Assembly: GCA_900318145.1 (NCBI GenBank)
Contig: ONJM01000009.1
Coordinates: forward strand, 93,014 to 157,013
Source: an uncultured Eubacteriales bacterium
GTDB lineage: Bacteria; Bacillota; Clostridia; Christensenellales; Aristaeellaceae
Direction: 5' to 3'
DNA: 64,000 nucleotides
This document shows, in pieces, positions 17,033 to 26,108 of this stretch; the first letter of the stretch is position 1; every line of letters begins with the position of its first letter. The notes under the pieces were generated by a model. The model was not told the DNA's origin, did not search any database, and saw only the letters and a list, made by a program, of their open reading frames with translations. The position numbers and the translations under genes were made by a program.

Positions 17033-17779
17033 ATGAAACGGATTCTCTCCCTGCTGATGCTGCTGGTGACGGTGTTCTGCGCTTCCTCCGCCGGAGCGGC
17101 CGGATCGAAGGCCTCGCCGACGCCGCCTCCCGCGGAGCTGGACGAAACCTTCACGGAAGAGATCCCCTTCGAAATTCAGAACCTGCTGGACATCGTCCGT
17201 ACCGAGCTGGAGGAGACCGGCGGGAAAAACCTGAAGAAGAAAAACAAGTACACTGCCTGGTTCAATCAGTATGAGTGGGAATGGTGCGCCGGATTTGTCA
17301 CCTGGTGCATGAAGGAAGCAGGCATTCCCCAGGAGGATTACCGCACGATCGAACCCGCGGAGAAGGAAGGCGTCTATCACGCCACCGCCTCCGCCCCCGG
17401 CAAGATGGTGGAAGGCTACTCCCGCATGTACCGGACCACCATGATCCCCCGGAAGGGCTTCATCGCCGTTTACGGCAGCAAAAACTACGGAAAATTCTGG
17501 CATGTGGGCTTCGTGTATGATGTGGAAAAGCTCGATAACGGCCGGCTCCGCCTCACCACCATCGAGGGAAATGTGAACAACCACAGCGTATGCATGTTTG
17601 TCCGGGATTATGATCCCCGCAGCGAAAAGAAAACCTCCAACTTTTTCCAGGTGCCAAAGGACGAACGCGTCCGGGAGGAGGATAAGACTTTCTCCTACAA
17701 GTTCACCTACAATGACAAAACCCAGTATGTAACGATGTTCCTGATGCCCTGGGTCCCGGAGTCCGCCGGAGAGGAGTAA
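17033..17779 (+). CDS. Secreted CHAP-type cysteine amidase
   Basis: 248 residues. Signal peptide (hydrophobic core LLMLLVTVFC, residues 6-15, cleavage near 23) and a proline-rich linker, then a papain-like CHAP domain. The catalytic cysteine is in EWCAGFVTWC (about residue 85) and the histidine in WHVGFVYDV (about 162). CHAP enzymes cut peptide cross-bridges or the amide link of peptidoglycan. The ATG at 17033 is preceded by GAAAGG. An earlier in-frame start would give a non-signal N-terminus. It lies between the envelope-modifying PIG-L gene and a lipid-type synthase and has its own strong terminator. Confidence 0.82.
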   Translation: MKRILSLLMLLVTVFCASSAGAAGSKASPTPPPAELDETFTEEIPFEIQNLLDIVRTELEETGGKNLKKKNKYTAWFNQYEWEWCAGFVTWCMKEAGIPQEDYRTIEPAEKEGVYHATASAPGKMVEGYSRMYRTTMIPRKGFIAVYGSKNYGKFWHVGFVYDVEKLDNGRLRLTTIEGNVNNHSVCMFVRDYDPRSEKKTSNFFQVPKDERVREEDKTFSYKFTYNDKTQYVTMFLMPWVPESAGEE

Positions 17780-17792
17780 TACAGGCCGTTCC

Positions 17793-17832
17793 GCACCGGA
17801 TCTCCCGAAGAAGGAGATCCGGTGCTGTTTTT
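17793..17832 (+). terminator. Strong intrinsic terminator after the CHAP gene
   Basis: Perfect 13-bp stem (17793-17805 with 17813-17825), 7-base loop, then TGTTTTT. Confidence 0.9.
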
Positions 17833-17880
17833 GGGCGGTTTTCCGGCCAAAAATGATTTGTATGCACAAACCGCAAAACA

Positions 17881-17889
17881 TGATATAAT
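17881..17889 (+). promoter_or_regulatory. Extended -10 promoter for the acyl-ligase/ACP/AOS gene
   Basis: TGATATAAT with the TG at 17881-17882 and TATAAT at 17884-17889. TTGTAT lies 20 bases upstream, a long spacer. About 100 bases of leader follow before the AAGGAGG site at 17984-17990. Confidence 0.55.
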
Positions 17890-17995
17890 GAGATGATGCG
17901 GTTGTGACGGGGCTTTATTGCTGTTTTATACGTCCTTATTTTCACCCCGCTCCCGCAGGACAAACGCTCAAGCCGACATTCGGAAGGAGGCCATC

Positions 17996-20900
17996 ATGAG
18001 CAATATGGATATTCTGCAGGTCAGCGCGCGTCTGGAGGAAGACCGCCGGCTCTGCGTCCTGTTTGACATTCTGCGGGATTACGGGGACACGCCTGCCGCT
18101 CTCTGGCTGAAGGGAGACAAGGAGCTGTCCCTTTCCTTCGCGGAAATGACCCGCCGGGCGGACGATTACGCCGCGTATCTTACCGCCAATACGCCTGAAG
18201 GCGGCTGGATCGCCATCGCCGTGGACACCTGCCCCAACTGGCCCACCCTGTTCTGGGGCGTCATCCGTTCAGGGCACAACGTGCTGCTGCTGGACGCCTC
18301 CGCGGCGGACAGTATGGTGCAGAGCCTCCTGGAGGAAGCGGGCTGCAAAGTGATCATCTCCCGCAAGCCCCGGGGGCTGACCGGCGATATCCGGCAGATC
18401 GACTATAAAGCCGTCGCCGACTCGCCGCGCACCATCGGCTTCACCCCTGTCTGGGGCGATTATGTGGCCATGTGCACCAGCGGAACCACCGGCCGCAGCC
18501 GGATCTTCGCCTATTCCGGCGCGGCAGTCTGCGAACAGGCGCTGGCCACCGTGCAGATTCACCGGGAGAACACCCGGATCATCCGGGAGGATAACCGCGG
18601 CCGCCGCGCGCTGGCTTTCCTGCCTTTCCATCATGTGCTGGGTTTTATGGCCAACGTTGTGCTGGTTCCCTTCTGCGGCGCTGCCAACGTGTACCTGCCG
18701 GACCGGACGCCCAATTCCATCATGAACGTCTGCCGTCACTTCCCGCCCAACCTGCTGATCGTCGTGCCGCTTGTCGGCAACAACCTGATCAAGTCCCTGA
18801 AGAAATCGGTCAAAAAGGAAAAGCCCTTCAGGCGCTGGCTTTTTAAAGTTTCCTCCGCCCTGTCGCTGGGCGTGCAGTCCGTGGCGCCGTCTTTCGGCCT
18901 GCGCCTCGCGGAAAAAAAGCTTTTTGCTTCCGTTGATTCCCGCCTGCTGGGCACTGAGGTGGACGTGGTGATTCTCGGCGGCAGCCATACGCCGCTGGAA
19001 ACCCTGCGCACCCTGAACGCCCTGGGGTACTACACCGTCAACGGTTTCGGAATGACCGAAACCGCCATCAACGGTTTTGAAACCTCCCTGAGCCTGCGCA
19101 AAAGGCTGAACGGCTCTGTCGGCGCCACCCTCGGCGCCGCCGAGTACCGCATTGCCGGCGGGGAAAACGCCGCGGGGGAACTGCAGATCCGCGGTGCCGG
19201 CATTCATTCCGGCCGCGTTGTGAAGGGCGAAATCCTTCCGCCGGATACGCTGGACGGCGGCTGGTTCCCGACCGGCGACGTCGCGAAGATGGACGCTTCC
19301 GGCCGTGTTTTCATCAAAGGGCGCCTGAAGGATGTCATCATCAACGAATCCGGTGAAAACGTCTATCCGGATGATCTGGAGGATTCCTTCGCTTCCCTTC
19401 CCGGCGTGGAGCAGCTCTGCGTGGTGGGCTTCCCCCGCAACAAGCGGGATAACAACGAGGACGTGGTCCTCGTGCTGAATGTCGGCGAGAACTACACCGA
19501 CAAGAATTACCTGAACGCGCTGGCCGGCAGAATCGCCGCGGTCAACGCGCGGCTCCCCCTCTACGCCCAGCTGGACCGGGCGCTCGTCACACCCATGTCC
19601 CTGCCCCTGGTCAGCGGAATCAAGGTCAAGCGGATAGAGCTGAAGCGCCTGTATGAAGAGAAGGAACTGATCTACAAGGAGCTGGATCTCCGGGCGCAGA
19701 GCGCCGGCGCGGAAGTGGCCGTTTCCGAAAAAGCCCGCACCAAGTCCGCCGTGCAGGATGAAATCCGCAGGAAGGTCCGGGCGATGTACGCGGAAGCCCT
19801 GGATATCCCGGAGAAGGAAATCTCCGACAGCGCGAATTTCATCGAGGATCTGCAGGGCGACAGCCTCCAGGTGCTCAGTATTGCCCTGAAAGCCGAAGAG
19901 GAATGGGGAATCACCATTCCCGCCGAAGAATACGGCCAGTGCGCCACCGTGGAGAGCATGTCCCGCGTGGTGGAGGATCTGCTGAACGGCACCGCCGATA
20001 CCGGCAAACCACGGGAACGCGTTCCCGTGCGTCCCATCACGCGCTTCGAGGATTCCCCCGAATACCTGCATTTCCTGGAACGCCAGAAGGCGCTCGTCGG
20101 AAACGGTGACAATCCCTATTTCGTCGCCCATGAGTCGCCCCTGCTGGATACCGGCATCGTCGACGGAAAGGAAATTCTCGAATTCGGCAGCTACAATTAT
20201 GTCGGAATGAGCGGCCGAAAGGAAGTCATGGACGCCGCGAAGGCTGCCATCGACAAATACGGCACCAGCGCCAGCGGCAGCCGCCTGCTGGCCGGTGAAA
20301 AAATGATCCACAAGGAGCTGGAAAAAGAACTGGCCGACTGGAAGCATACCGAGGACGCCATCGTCTGCGTCGGCGGCCATTCCACCAATGTCACCTTCGT
20401 GGGCAACTTCTGCGGCAAAAATGACCTGATTCTTTACGACGCCCTGGCCCACAATTCCATCGAGCAGGGCTGCAAGCTGAGCGACGCGACGTCCCGGCCC
20501 TTCCCCCACAGTGATGTGGCGGCGCTGGAAACCATCCTGAAGAGCCAGCGCGCCTATTTCGAAAAAGTCCTTATCGTCATTGAGGGTGCCTACAGCATGG
20601 ACGGCGATATCGCTCCCGTGCCGGATTTTGTCCGTGTCAAGAAGGAGTACGGCTGCTTCCTCATGGTGGACGAGGCCCACAGCGCCTGCGTCATCGGCGA
20701 GCACGGCGGCGGCGTGGACGAGTACTTCAATCTGGACGGCAATGATATCGATATCAAGTACGGCACCCTTTCCAAGGGCCTGGGCACCTGCGGCGGCTAT
20801 CTGGCCGGAAAGAAGTGCCTGATTGATTACCTACGGTACAATATGCCCGGCTTTGTCTTCTCCGTCGGTATTTCCCCGGCGCTTGCCGCCGGCTCCCTGG

Positions 20901-21262
20901 CCGCCATCCGTACCCTGCGCAGCCACCCGGAGATCATGGAACACCTGCGCACCGCGATCCGTTCTTTCACCGAGAGTGCCAAACGCCGCCACCTGGACAT
21001 CTGCCTGGCAGGCGAAACCGCCGTCCTTCCCGTTCTGGTCGGCAAGGACGAGGACGCGTGGTTCCTGTCCAACGAACTGAAAAAGCGGGGAGTCAGCGTT
21101 CCCCCCGCCATGTATCCCGCCGTTCCGAAGGGCAAAGCCCGCCTCCGCTTCTGCGTGATCAGCGAACATAAGCCGGAGCAGATCGAACGCGCCCTGGATA
21201 TTCTGGAAAGCACCGCCGCGGAATTCGGCATCGAACTCCCGCGCCGGAACTATGATCAGTAA
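17996..21262 (+). CDS. Acyl-AMP ligase - ACP - alpha-oxoamine synthase fusion
   Basis: 1088 residues in three modules. Residues about 20-575 are an ANL-type acyl-adenylating enzyme: phosphate loop CTSGTTGRS (from about 160), NGFGMTE and the GRLKDVIINESGENVYPDD hinge. Residues about 585-665 are an acyl carrier domain with phosphopantetheine serine S623 in GDSLQVLS. Residues about 700-1080 are a PLP-dependent alpha-oxoamine synthase, with YNYVGMS, DEAHSA and the PLP lysine K927 in TLSKGLG. The enzyme probably activates a fatty acid, loads it on its own carrier and condenses it with an amino acid, losing CO2, as serine palmitoyltransferase or KBL/BioF do. Serine as substrate, and a sphingoid-base product, are guesses. 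A 45-residue membrane protein follows. Confidence 0.85.
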   Translation: MSNMDILQVSARLEEDRRLCVLFDILRDYGDTPAALWLKGDKELSLSFAEMTRRADDYAAYLTANTPEGGWIAIAVDTCPNWPTLFWGVIRSGHNVLLLDASAADSMVQSLLEEAGCKVIISRKPRGLTGDIRQIDYKAVADSPRTIGFTPVWGDYVAMCTSGTTGRSRIFAYSGAAVCEQALATVQIHRENTRIIREDNRGRRALAFLPFHHVLGFMANVVLVPFCGAANVYLPDRTPNSIMNVCRHFPPNLLIVVPLVGNNLIKSLKKSVKKEKPFRRWLFKVSSALSLGVQSVAPSFGLRLAEKKLFASVDSRLLGTEVDVVILGGSHTPLETLRTLNALGYYTVNGFGMTETAINGFETSLSLRKRLNGSVGATLGAAEYRIAGGENAAGELQIRGAGIHSGRVVKGEILPPDTLDGGWFPTGDVAKMDASGRVFIKGRLKDVIINESGENVYPDDLEDSFASLPGVEQLCVVGFPRNKRDNNEDVVLVLNVGENYTDKNYLNALAGRIAAVNARLPLYAQLDRALVTPMSLPLVSGIKVKRIELKRLYEEKELIYKELDLRAQSAGAEVAVSEKARTKSAVQDEIRRKVRAMYAEALDIPEKEISDSANFIEDLQGDSLQVLSIALKAEEEWGITIPAEEYGQCATVESMSRVVEDLLNGTADTGKPRERVPVRPITRFEDSPEYLHFLERQKALVGNGDNPYFVAHESPLLDTGIVDGKEILEFGSYNYVGMSGRKEVMDAAKAAIDKYGTSASGSRLLAGEKMIHKELEKELADWKHTEDAIVCVGGHSTNVTFVGNFCGKNDLILYDALAHNSIEQGCKLSDATSRPFPHSDVAALETILKSQRAYFEKVLIVIEGAYSMDGDIAPVPDFVRVKKEYGCFLMVDEAHSACVIGEHGGGVDEYFNLDGNDIDIKYGTLSKGLGTCGGYLAGKKCLIDYLRYNMPGFVFSVGISPALAAGSLAAIRTLRSHPEIMEHLRTAIRSFTESAKRRHLDICLAGETAVLPVLVGKDEDAWFLSNELKKRGVSVPPAMYPAVPKGKARLRFCVISEHKPEQIERALDILESTAAEFGIELPRRNYDQ

Positions 21263-21310
21263 TCTCATTATCTGACGGCCGCCGGCCGCTGTTATGAGGA
21301 GGATATTGTT

Positions 21311-21448
21311 ATGGAAACCGGAGTAGTTGTAGCCATCGCCGTCGTTCTCTTTATTGCTGTCTTCGCGGTTCTGATCTGCGTTTTCGGCAGCGTGGCCGGA
21401 ACAGTCAGTGCCATCAAGCACACCAATGATGAGGACACCCAGGCGTAA
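21311..21448 (+). CDS. Small single-pass membrane protein
   Basis: 45 residues, with a GAGGAGG ribosome site eight bases before the ATG. It has one long hydrophobic helix (residues about 4-33) and a polar C-terminus, KHTNDEDTQA. It lies 48 bases after the acyl-ligase/ACP/AOS gene and before a terminator, so it is probably in the same transcript. Its function is unknown; an anchoring or scaffolding role for the synthase is a guess. It resembles no family I recognise. Confidence 0.65.
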   Translation: METGVVVAIAVVLFIAVFAVLICVFGSVAGTVSAIKHTNDEDTQA

Positions 21449-21472
21449 ACGCGGAGCCTGAGGCGGCATCGG

Positions 21473-21518
21473 AAAAGGGCGCGGACAGATTCCTGTCAGG
21501 ATCTGTCCTGCGCCCTTT
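21473..21518. terminator. Bidirectional terminator between the AOS unit and mnmG
   Basis: A long stem pairs 21477-21490 with 21501-21515, with a small internal bulge, flanked by AAAA on the left and TTTT on the right, so it can stop transcripts from both sides. The mnmG stop codon (21496-21498) lies in the loop. Confidence 0.75.
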
Positions 21519-23364
21519 TCTGCTTTTCAAGCCATACTGTCAGCACCGCCACATCCGCGGGATTCACGCCCGGGATCCGGCCGGCCGCCGCCAGCGATAC
21601 CGGTTTCTGCCGGGCCAGCTTCTGCCGGGCTTCCAGCCGCAGATGCTCAATCTGTTCGTAGGGAATATCCTCCGGCAGCCGGGTTTCCTCCATGCGGCGC
21701 GCCTGTTCGATCATATGCTTCTGCTTCTCAAGATAACCGGCGTATTTTACGGCAATTTCCGCCTGTTCCGCGGCGGCGGGCGAAACCGCCTGCCATTCCG
21801 GTTTCATTTCCCGCAGGTCCGTAAGGGAGATTTCCGGCCGGCGCAGCAGCTCTTCCGCGTTCAGGGATCCCGCTGTCTCCGGCTGGCCCCTGCCCCGCAG
21901 GAAAGCGTTCAGCGCTTCATTCGGCGCGAATCGCGTCGTGCGAAGCTCCCGCAGCAGTTTGTCCGTTTCTTCCCGTTTCCGCCTGGTCCTTTCCAGCCTT
22001 TCCTCTGACGCCAGTCCCGCCCGGAAACCGATTTCCGTCAGCCGCAGGTCCGCGTTGTCCTGCCGCAGGTACAGCCGGTGCTCCGCGCGGGAGGTCATCA
22101 TCCGGTAGGGTTCGTCGGTTCCCTTGGTGGTCAGGTCGTCCGTCAGCACACCGATATACGCCATATCCCGGGTCAGGATCACCTGTTCCTTTCCCTGGAT
22201 CCGCAGCGCGGCGTTCATGCCGGCCAGCAGTCCCTGACAGGCCGCTTCCTCGTATCCGCTGGTGCCGTTGATCTGCCCCGCGAAATACAGCCCGCCGATC
22301 CGCAGGCTTTCCAGCGTCGGCCGCAGCTCCAGGCTGTCGATACAGTCGTATTCGATCGCGTATCCCAGCCGGGTGAACTCACATCTCCGCAGGCCCGGGA
22401 TCGTCCGGTACATGGCCCACTGCACATCCTCCGGCATGGAAGTGGACATGCCCTGCACATACCACTCCCGGCTTTCCTTCCCTTCCGGCTCCAGGAAAAT
22501 CTGGTGCCGGTCCTTATCCGCGAAGCGAACCACCTTATCCTCAATGCTCGGGCAGTATCTCGGCCCGATCCCGTGGATTTTCCCGCTGTACAGCGGCGCC
22601 CGGTCCAGGTTGTCAAGGATAATCCGGTGCGTCTCCGGCGTTGTCCATGTCAGGTAGCAGCTGTAGGTGTTTTCCAGTTTCCTGTCCGTCAGGAAGGAAA
22701 ACGGAACAACGGGCTCGTCGCCTTTCTGCTCCTGCATCTCGTCAAAATCCACCGACCGTACGTCGACCCGCGCCGGCGTCCCGGTCTTGAACCTGCGCAG
22801 CGTAAATCCGAGCTCCGCCAGGCTGCCGGAAAGCAGGGACGCGTTCATAAGTCCCTGGGGCCCGCCGTCATGCCGGTGTTCTCCGATGATGATGCTGCCC
22901 TGCAGGTATACGCCGGTGGCCGCCACCACGGCGCGGCAGGGAATCCGCGCGCCCGTGGAGGTAGTCACAGCGGTCACTCTGTTGTTTTCTGTCTCAATGG
23001 AAGCCGCCTCACCCTGCCGTACCGTCAGGTGTCCGCAGGTCATCAGCGCCTTCCGCATCCGGTTCTGGTATGCCTGCTTGTCCGCCTGCGCCCGCAGGGA
23101 ATGGACCGCGGGCCCCTTTCCCATATTCAGCATCCGGCTCTGCAGGAACGTATCGTCAATCGCGAGGCCCATCTCGCCGCCCAGCGCGTCCAGTTCCCGT
23201 ACCAGGTGGCCTTTGGCGGAACCTCCGATTACCGGATTGCAGGCCATCAGCGCTATGCCGTCCATGTTCAGCGTCAGCAGCAGTGTATCGATGCCCATCC
23301 GGGCGGCGGCCAGGGCCGCTTCACATCCCGCGTGCCCTGCGCCGATAATAATCAGGTCAGCCAT
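21496..23364 (-). CDS. mnmG: tRNA uridine-5-carboxymethylaminomethyl modification enzyme MnmG (GidA)
   Basis: 622 residues, full length. The FAD-binding motif GAGHAGCEAAL is at the N-terminus, followed by the MNMGKGPAVHSLRAQ and LYFAGQINGT segments typical of MnmG and a helical C-terminal tRNA-binding domain. With MnmE it makes the cmnm5 modification at wobble uridine. The start overlaps the end of the Big2 protein gene by context (stop codon one base away), with GAGGAATAAA inside that gene as ribosome site, so the two are translationally coupled. mnmE is not in the window. Confidence 0.95.
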   Translation of the reverse strand: MADLIIIGAGHAGCEAALAAARMGIDTLLLTLNMDGIALMACNPVIGGSAKGHLVRELDALGGEMGLAIDDTFLQSRMLNMGKGPAVHSLRAQADKQAYQNRMRKALMTCGHLTVRQGEAASIETENNRVTAVTTSTGARIPCRAVVAATGVYLQGSIIIGEHRHDGGPQGLMNASLLSGSLAELGFTLRRFKTGTPARVDVRSVDFDEMQEQKGDEPVVPFSFLTDRKLENTYSCYLTWTTPETHRIILDNLDRAPLYSGKIHGIGPRYCPSIEDKVVRFADKDRHQIFLEPEGKESREWYVQGMSTSMPEDVQWAMYRTIPGLRRCEFTRLGYAIEYDCIDSLELRPTLESLRIGGLYFAGQINGTSGYEEAACQGLLAGMNAALRIQGKEQVILTRDMAYIGVLTDDLTTKGTDEPYRMMTSRAEHRLYLRQDNADLRLTEIGFRAGLASEERLERTRRKREETDKLLRELRTTRFAPNEALNAFLRGRGQPETAGSLNAEELLRRPEISLTDLREMKPEWQAVSPAAAEQAEIAVKYAGYLEKQKHMIEQARRMEETRLPEDIPYEQIEHLRLEARQKLARQKPVSLAAAGRIPGVNPADVAVLTVWLEKQKRAQDRS

Positions 23365-23365
23365 T

Positions 23366-25522
23366 TTATTCCTCTGTTACAATGGGCGGAGCCAGAGTCG
23401 GTTCCCACATGTGCGACGACACTCTGGACTGGCAGCTGAGTTCCTTCTGGACATTTTCCGGAACGCTCCAGCGCTGCCCGTTCTCCAGATCGTATCCTGT
23501 CACGGTGATGACCGCGTAACCCAGCATACCGTTCTCTTTATAGTTGATAAACCGGAACTGTCCGTGCTCGGACCGGCCGCCGGCATATATGGTCTGCGAA
23601 TAGCTCGCGTCTAAGGAGGTGCTCACGCCGTCCGTATTGCAGATCATCGGATGCGCCCAGGTATCGTAGCATTCCACGCGCATATTGACCCGGGTTACGT
23701 TAAATTCCTGGCTCATGTTCACAATGGTCATCCGGATCTTATTGTTTTCATCGATATACGCGCTCTGGCAGAAAACCATTCCGTCGAAATCGTCCACCTG
23801 CACATTTGTGGAAGTGGAGAATCCGCCATCCTCAGTGGTGGCTGTGATGGTCACCCAGCCGCGCCGCCGTCCGTAAACCTGGCCGTAGCTTGTTCCGACG
23901 CTCTTGATGGTGGCGACGGACGTATCGCTGCTGCTCCAGAGAATCCGCTGGTTGTTCGCGTTGCTGGGGTATACGGTGGCCTTGAGGTTGTAGCCCCTGT
24001 AAAGCGGCGCGTAATACATCGATCCCATGGGATTGATGCCTTCCACCGGCTGGATAACGCTGACCCTGTAGGAACGGCTCTTCCCGCTGCCGTCCGTCGC
24101 CTTCGCGACGATGTCCGCCTGGCCTCTGCTGATGCCCGTGACGATACCGTTCGCGTCCACGACGGCAACCTTCTCGTTCTTGCTGCTGAAGGTGACGTCC
24201 TTGATGGACGCGTCGTCCGGAAGAACGGTCCAGTCCAGCTGGATGCTGTCTCCGACGTTGAACGACTGCCCCGCGGGCGTCAGGAACCGGACCTCCGTAA
24301 CCATCTGGATCACGCGCACCGGAATGCTCGCCGAAACCGACGGGTTGGACGCGCTGGTGCAGGTAACGGTACAGGTTCCCGCCTTTTTGCCGGTAATGCC
24401 GCCGTAGCCGTTGACGGTCGCGATGCTTTCATCCGAGGAGCTCCAGAGAAGCTTCTTGTTGTCCGCGTCCTTCGGCTCCACAGTCACATGCAGATTCGAC
24501 GCGGTTCTCTTTGTCGCCACCGTGATATCCGTTTCCTTGATGGAAAGGCCTGTCACATCCTGCATGACCGTAACAAAAATCGTTGCGGTAACGTTCGTTC
24601 CGTCCGCGGATTTCGCGTCGATCGCCACCTGGCCTCTGCTGACGCCTGTCACCAGGCCGTTCTCGTCCACGGTGGCGGTCTGCGGTTTGCGGGAGCTCCA
24701 GACGATGCGTTTGTCGCTCGCCTCGGCAGGCAGGGCTTCTGCGTCGATCTGAAGCGTGCTGCCGGCAAACACAGTTCTTTCCTTGGTGTTGATCTGGATC
24801 TTTTTCACAGGCTGAACAACCAGCACGTGGAACGTCTCCGTCACCTCGGGGCTCTGGCTGCTGTGAATAATCAGCCTGCATTCCCCGGCCTTCAGGGCGG
24901 TCAGCACGCCGTTCCTGTTCGCCAGAATGCTCTCGTCGCTGATTTCAAAGGTCGCTTTCTTATGCGCGTAGGCCACGTCGCCCGGCGCGTAGGTGATCCG
25001 GGGCGTGAAGCCCTTCCCGACGGACATTTCCAGCACCCGGTCCTTCAGCCAGTTTTCACCGGTTTCCTCTCCTTCCGCGCTGCCTTCCGGTTCCTCTTCC
25101 TCCGGCAGGCGGTGAACCAGGGACAGGATTTCCGCGTCATCCGGCTCATAGACCCTGAGCCCCTTCGTGTCCAGCGTAACGCTTTCGACCTTGCGGAACA
25201 CTTTGATTACGGTCTGCGCGCGTTTGACGGTTTTTCCGTCCTTTTTCAGGTCCGCGTACAGGTACATTTCACCGGGGCCGATGCCGGTTACGGTTCCGGT
25301 CTGATCCACCGACCCGACCTTTTCCTTTCCCTTGTTCTGGGAAAAGACCAGCTCTCCTTCCGTGAACTTTCCGTCCTGCAGAAGCTCAGGCTGCACGGTT
25401 TCACCGACGAAAACATTCACCGTCTGCTCCGCGAATTTGAAAACGTCGGCAGCCAGCGCCGGCAGCGAGGCAAGCAGGCAGACGATACCGATCAGAACCG
25501 CCGCAGCCAGTTTTTTCTTCAT
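23366..25522 (-). CDS. Secreted multi-domain Big2 (bacterial Ig-like) protein
   Basis: 718 residues from the ATG at 25522. Signal peptide (first 24 residues) then at least five bacterial Ig-like Big2 repeats, each recognised by WSSSDESIATVNGYG-type strands and a VTGxSRGxAxI turn (about residues 220-560). No catalytic motif and no LPxTG or membrane anchor are visible, so it is likely an exported structural or adhesive protein. Its stop abuts the start of mnmG, an unusual neighbour for a housekeeping gene. A terminator and ireB lie upstream. Confidence 0.85.
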   Translation of the reverse strand: MKKKLAAAVLIGIVCLLASLPALAADVFKFAEQTVNVFVGETVQPELLQDGKFTEGELVFSQNKGKEKVGSVDQTGTVTGIGPGEMYLYADLKKDGKTVKRAQTVIKVFRKVESVTLDTKGLRVYEPDDAEILSLVHRLPEEEEPEGSAEGEETGENWLKDRVLEMSVGKGFTPRITYAPGDVAYAHKKATFEISDESILANRNGVLTALKAGECRLIIHSSQSPEVTETFHVLVVQPVKKIQINTKERTVFAGSTLQIDAEALPAEASDKRIVWSSRKPQTATVDENGLVTGVSRGQVAIDAKSADGTNVTATIFVTVMQDVTGLSIKETDITVATKRTASNLHVTVEPKDADNKKLLWSSSDESIATVNGYGGITGKKAGTCTVTCTSASNPSVSASIPVRVIQMVTEVRFLTPAGQSFNVGDSIQLDWTVLPDDASIKDVTFSSKNEKVAVVDANGIVTGISRGQADIVAKATDGSGKSRSYRVSVIQPVEGINPMGSMYYAPLYRGYNLKATVYPSNANNQRILWSSSDTSVATIKSVGTSYGQVYGRRRGWVTITATTEDGGFSTSTNVQVDDFDGMVFCQSAYIDENNKIRMTIVNMSQEFNVTRVNMRVECYDTWAHPMICNTDGVSTSLDASYSQTIYAGGRSEHGQFRFINYKENGMLGYAVITVTGYDLENGQRWSVPENVQKELSCQSRVSSHMWEPTLAPPIVTEE

Positions 25523-25593
25523 GATATAAGTCCCTCCCAAATCAAACTGGATCCTTCCGCTTATTCAACGGGTTTTCCGTCCTTCTTCTTCCC

Positions 25594-25628
25594 AAAAAAA
25601 CAGACGGTGCATTTTTCAGCGCCGTCCG
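25594..25628 (-). terminator. Intrinsic terminator after ireB
   Basis: Minus-strand stem GACGGCGC/GCACCGTC with one mismatch around a TGAAAAAT loop, followed by a run of seven T (the AAAAAAA at 25594-25600 on the plus strand). It separates ireB from the Big2 gene. Confidence 0.65.
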
Positions 25629-25634
25629 CTAAAG

Positions 25635-25889
25635 TCAGTGTGTCTCCAGGTAGGATCGGACAAGCTCCTCCAGCAGGGTATCCCGGTCCACTCTGCCGAT
25701 CAGGCTTCGGGCGGAATTGTAGCTGGTGATGTATGTTGGATCGCCCGTAATGATGTAACCGACAATCTGATCCACCGGGTCGTACCCTTTCACCTGCAGG
25801 GCCTGATAGACGAACATCAGGATATCCCGCGCGTCGTTCCCTGTTCCGACAATCGGATTATGCTTCATGGTGTTGAACTGATCTTCCAC
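25635..25889 (-). CDS. ireB: IreB family regulatory phosphoprotein
   Basis: 84 residues, the exact family size (DUF965). The sequence matches IreB in its start, the [12 protein letters not shown] region, the threonine-bearing N-terminus and [13 protein letters not shown]. In enterococci IreB is a substrate of the PASTA-type Ser/Thr kinase IreK and helps control cell-wall stress responses. It is encoded alone, from a good promoter. The kinase itself is not in the window. Confidence 0.93.
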   Translation of the reverse strand: MEDQFNTMKHNPIVGTGNDARDILMFVYQALQVKGYDPVDQIVGYIITGDPTYITSYNSARSLIGRVDRDTLLEELVRSYLETH

Positions 25890-25927
25890 ACCAATCCCCC
25901 CTGTCTGTTTGTTCTCTGATTTAATAT

Positions 25928-25957
25928 ATTATACTCCATCCGGCATTGTCATGACAA
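25928..25957 (-). promoter_or_regulatory. Promoter for ireB with palindromic -35 region
   Basis: Minus strand: TTGTCA (25952-25957), 18-base spacer, TATAAT (25928-25933). The -35 lies within a perfect 12-bp palindrome at 25946-25957 (TTGTCATGACAA). Confidence 0.65.
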
Positions 25958-26023
25958 GCGTTTCATTGACTGTTTTGCGCTGTTTTTGCGCTTTTTCCTC
26001 CCTTTTTAGCACACAAAAAAAAC

Positions 26024-26052
26024 TTGTGCGTGCTTTGGCCGCGGTACATAAT
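26024..26052 (+). promoter_or_regulatory. Probable promoter for ald
   Basis: TTGTGC at 26024-26029, 17-base spacer, CATAAT at 26047-26052, about 57 bases before the ald start. Confidence 0.4.
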
Positions 26053-26108
26053 AAAACCGGATCCCGGGAAGCCTTCCGCGGTTTCCCGCACAGAAAGGAT
26101 GGGTTTTC

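Noticed and set aside
18269-20704. Long minus-strand open frame inside the acyl-ligase/ACP/AOS gene
   Set aside because: No motif, repeated Asp/Gly composition as expected from antisense of the coding strand, and no ribosome site.
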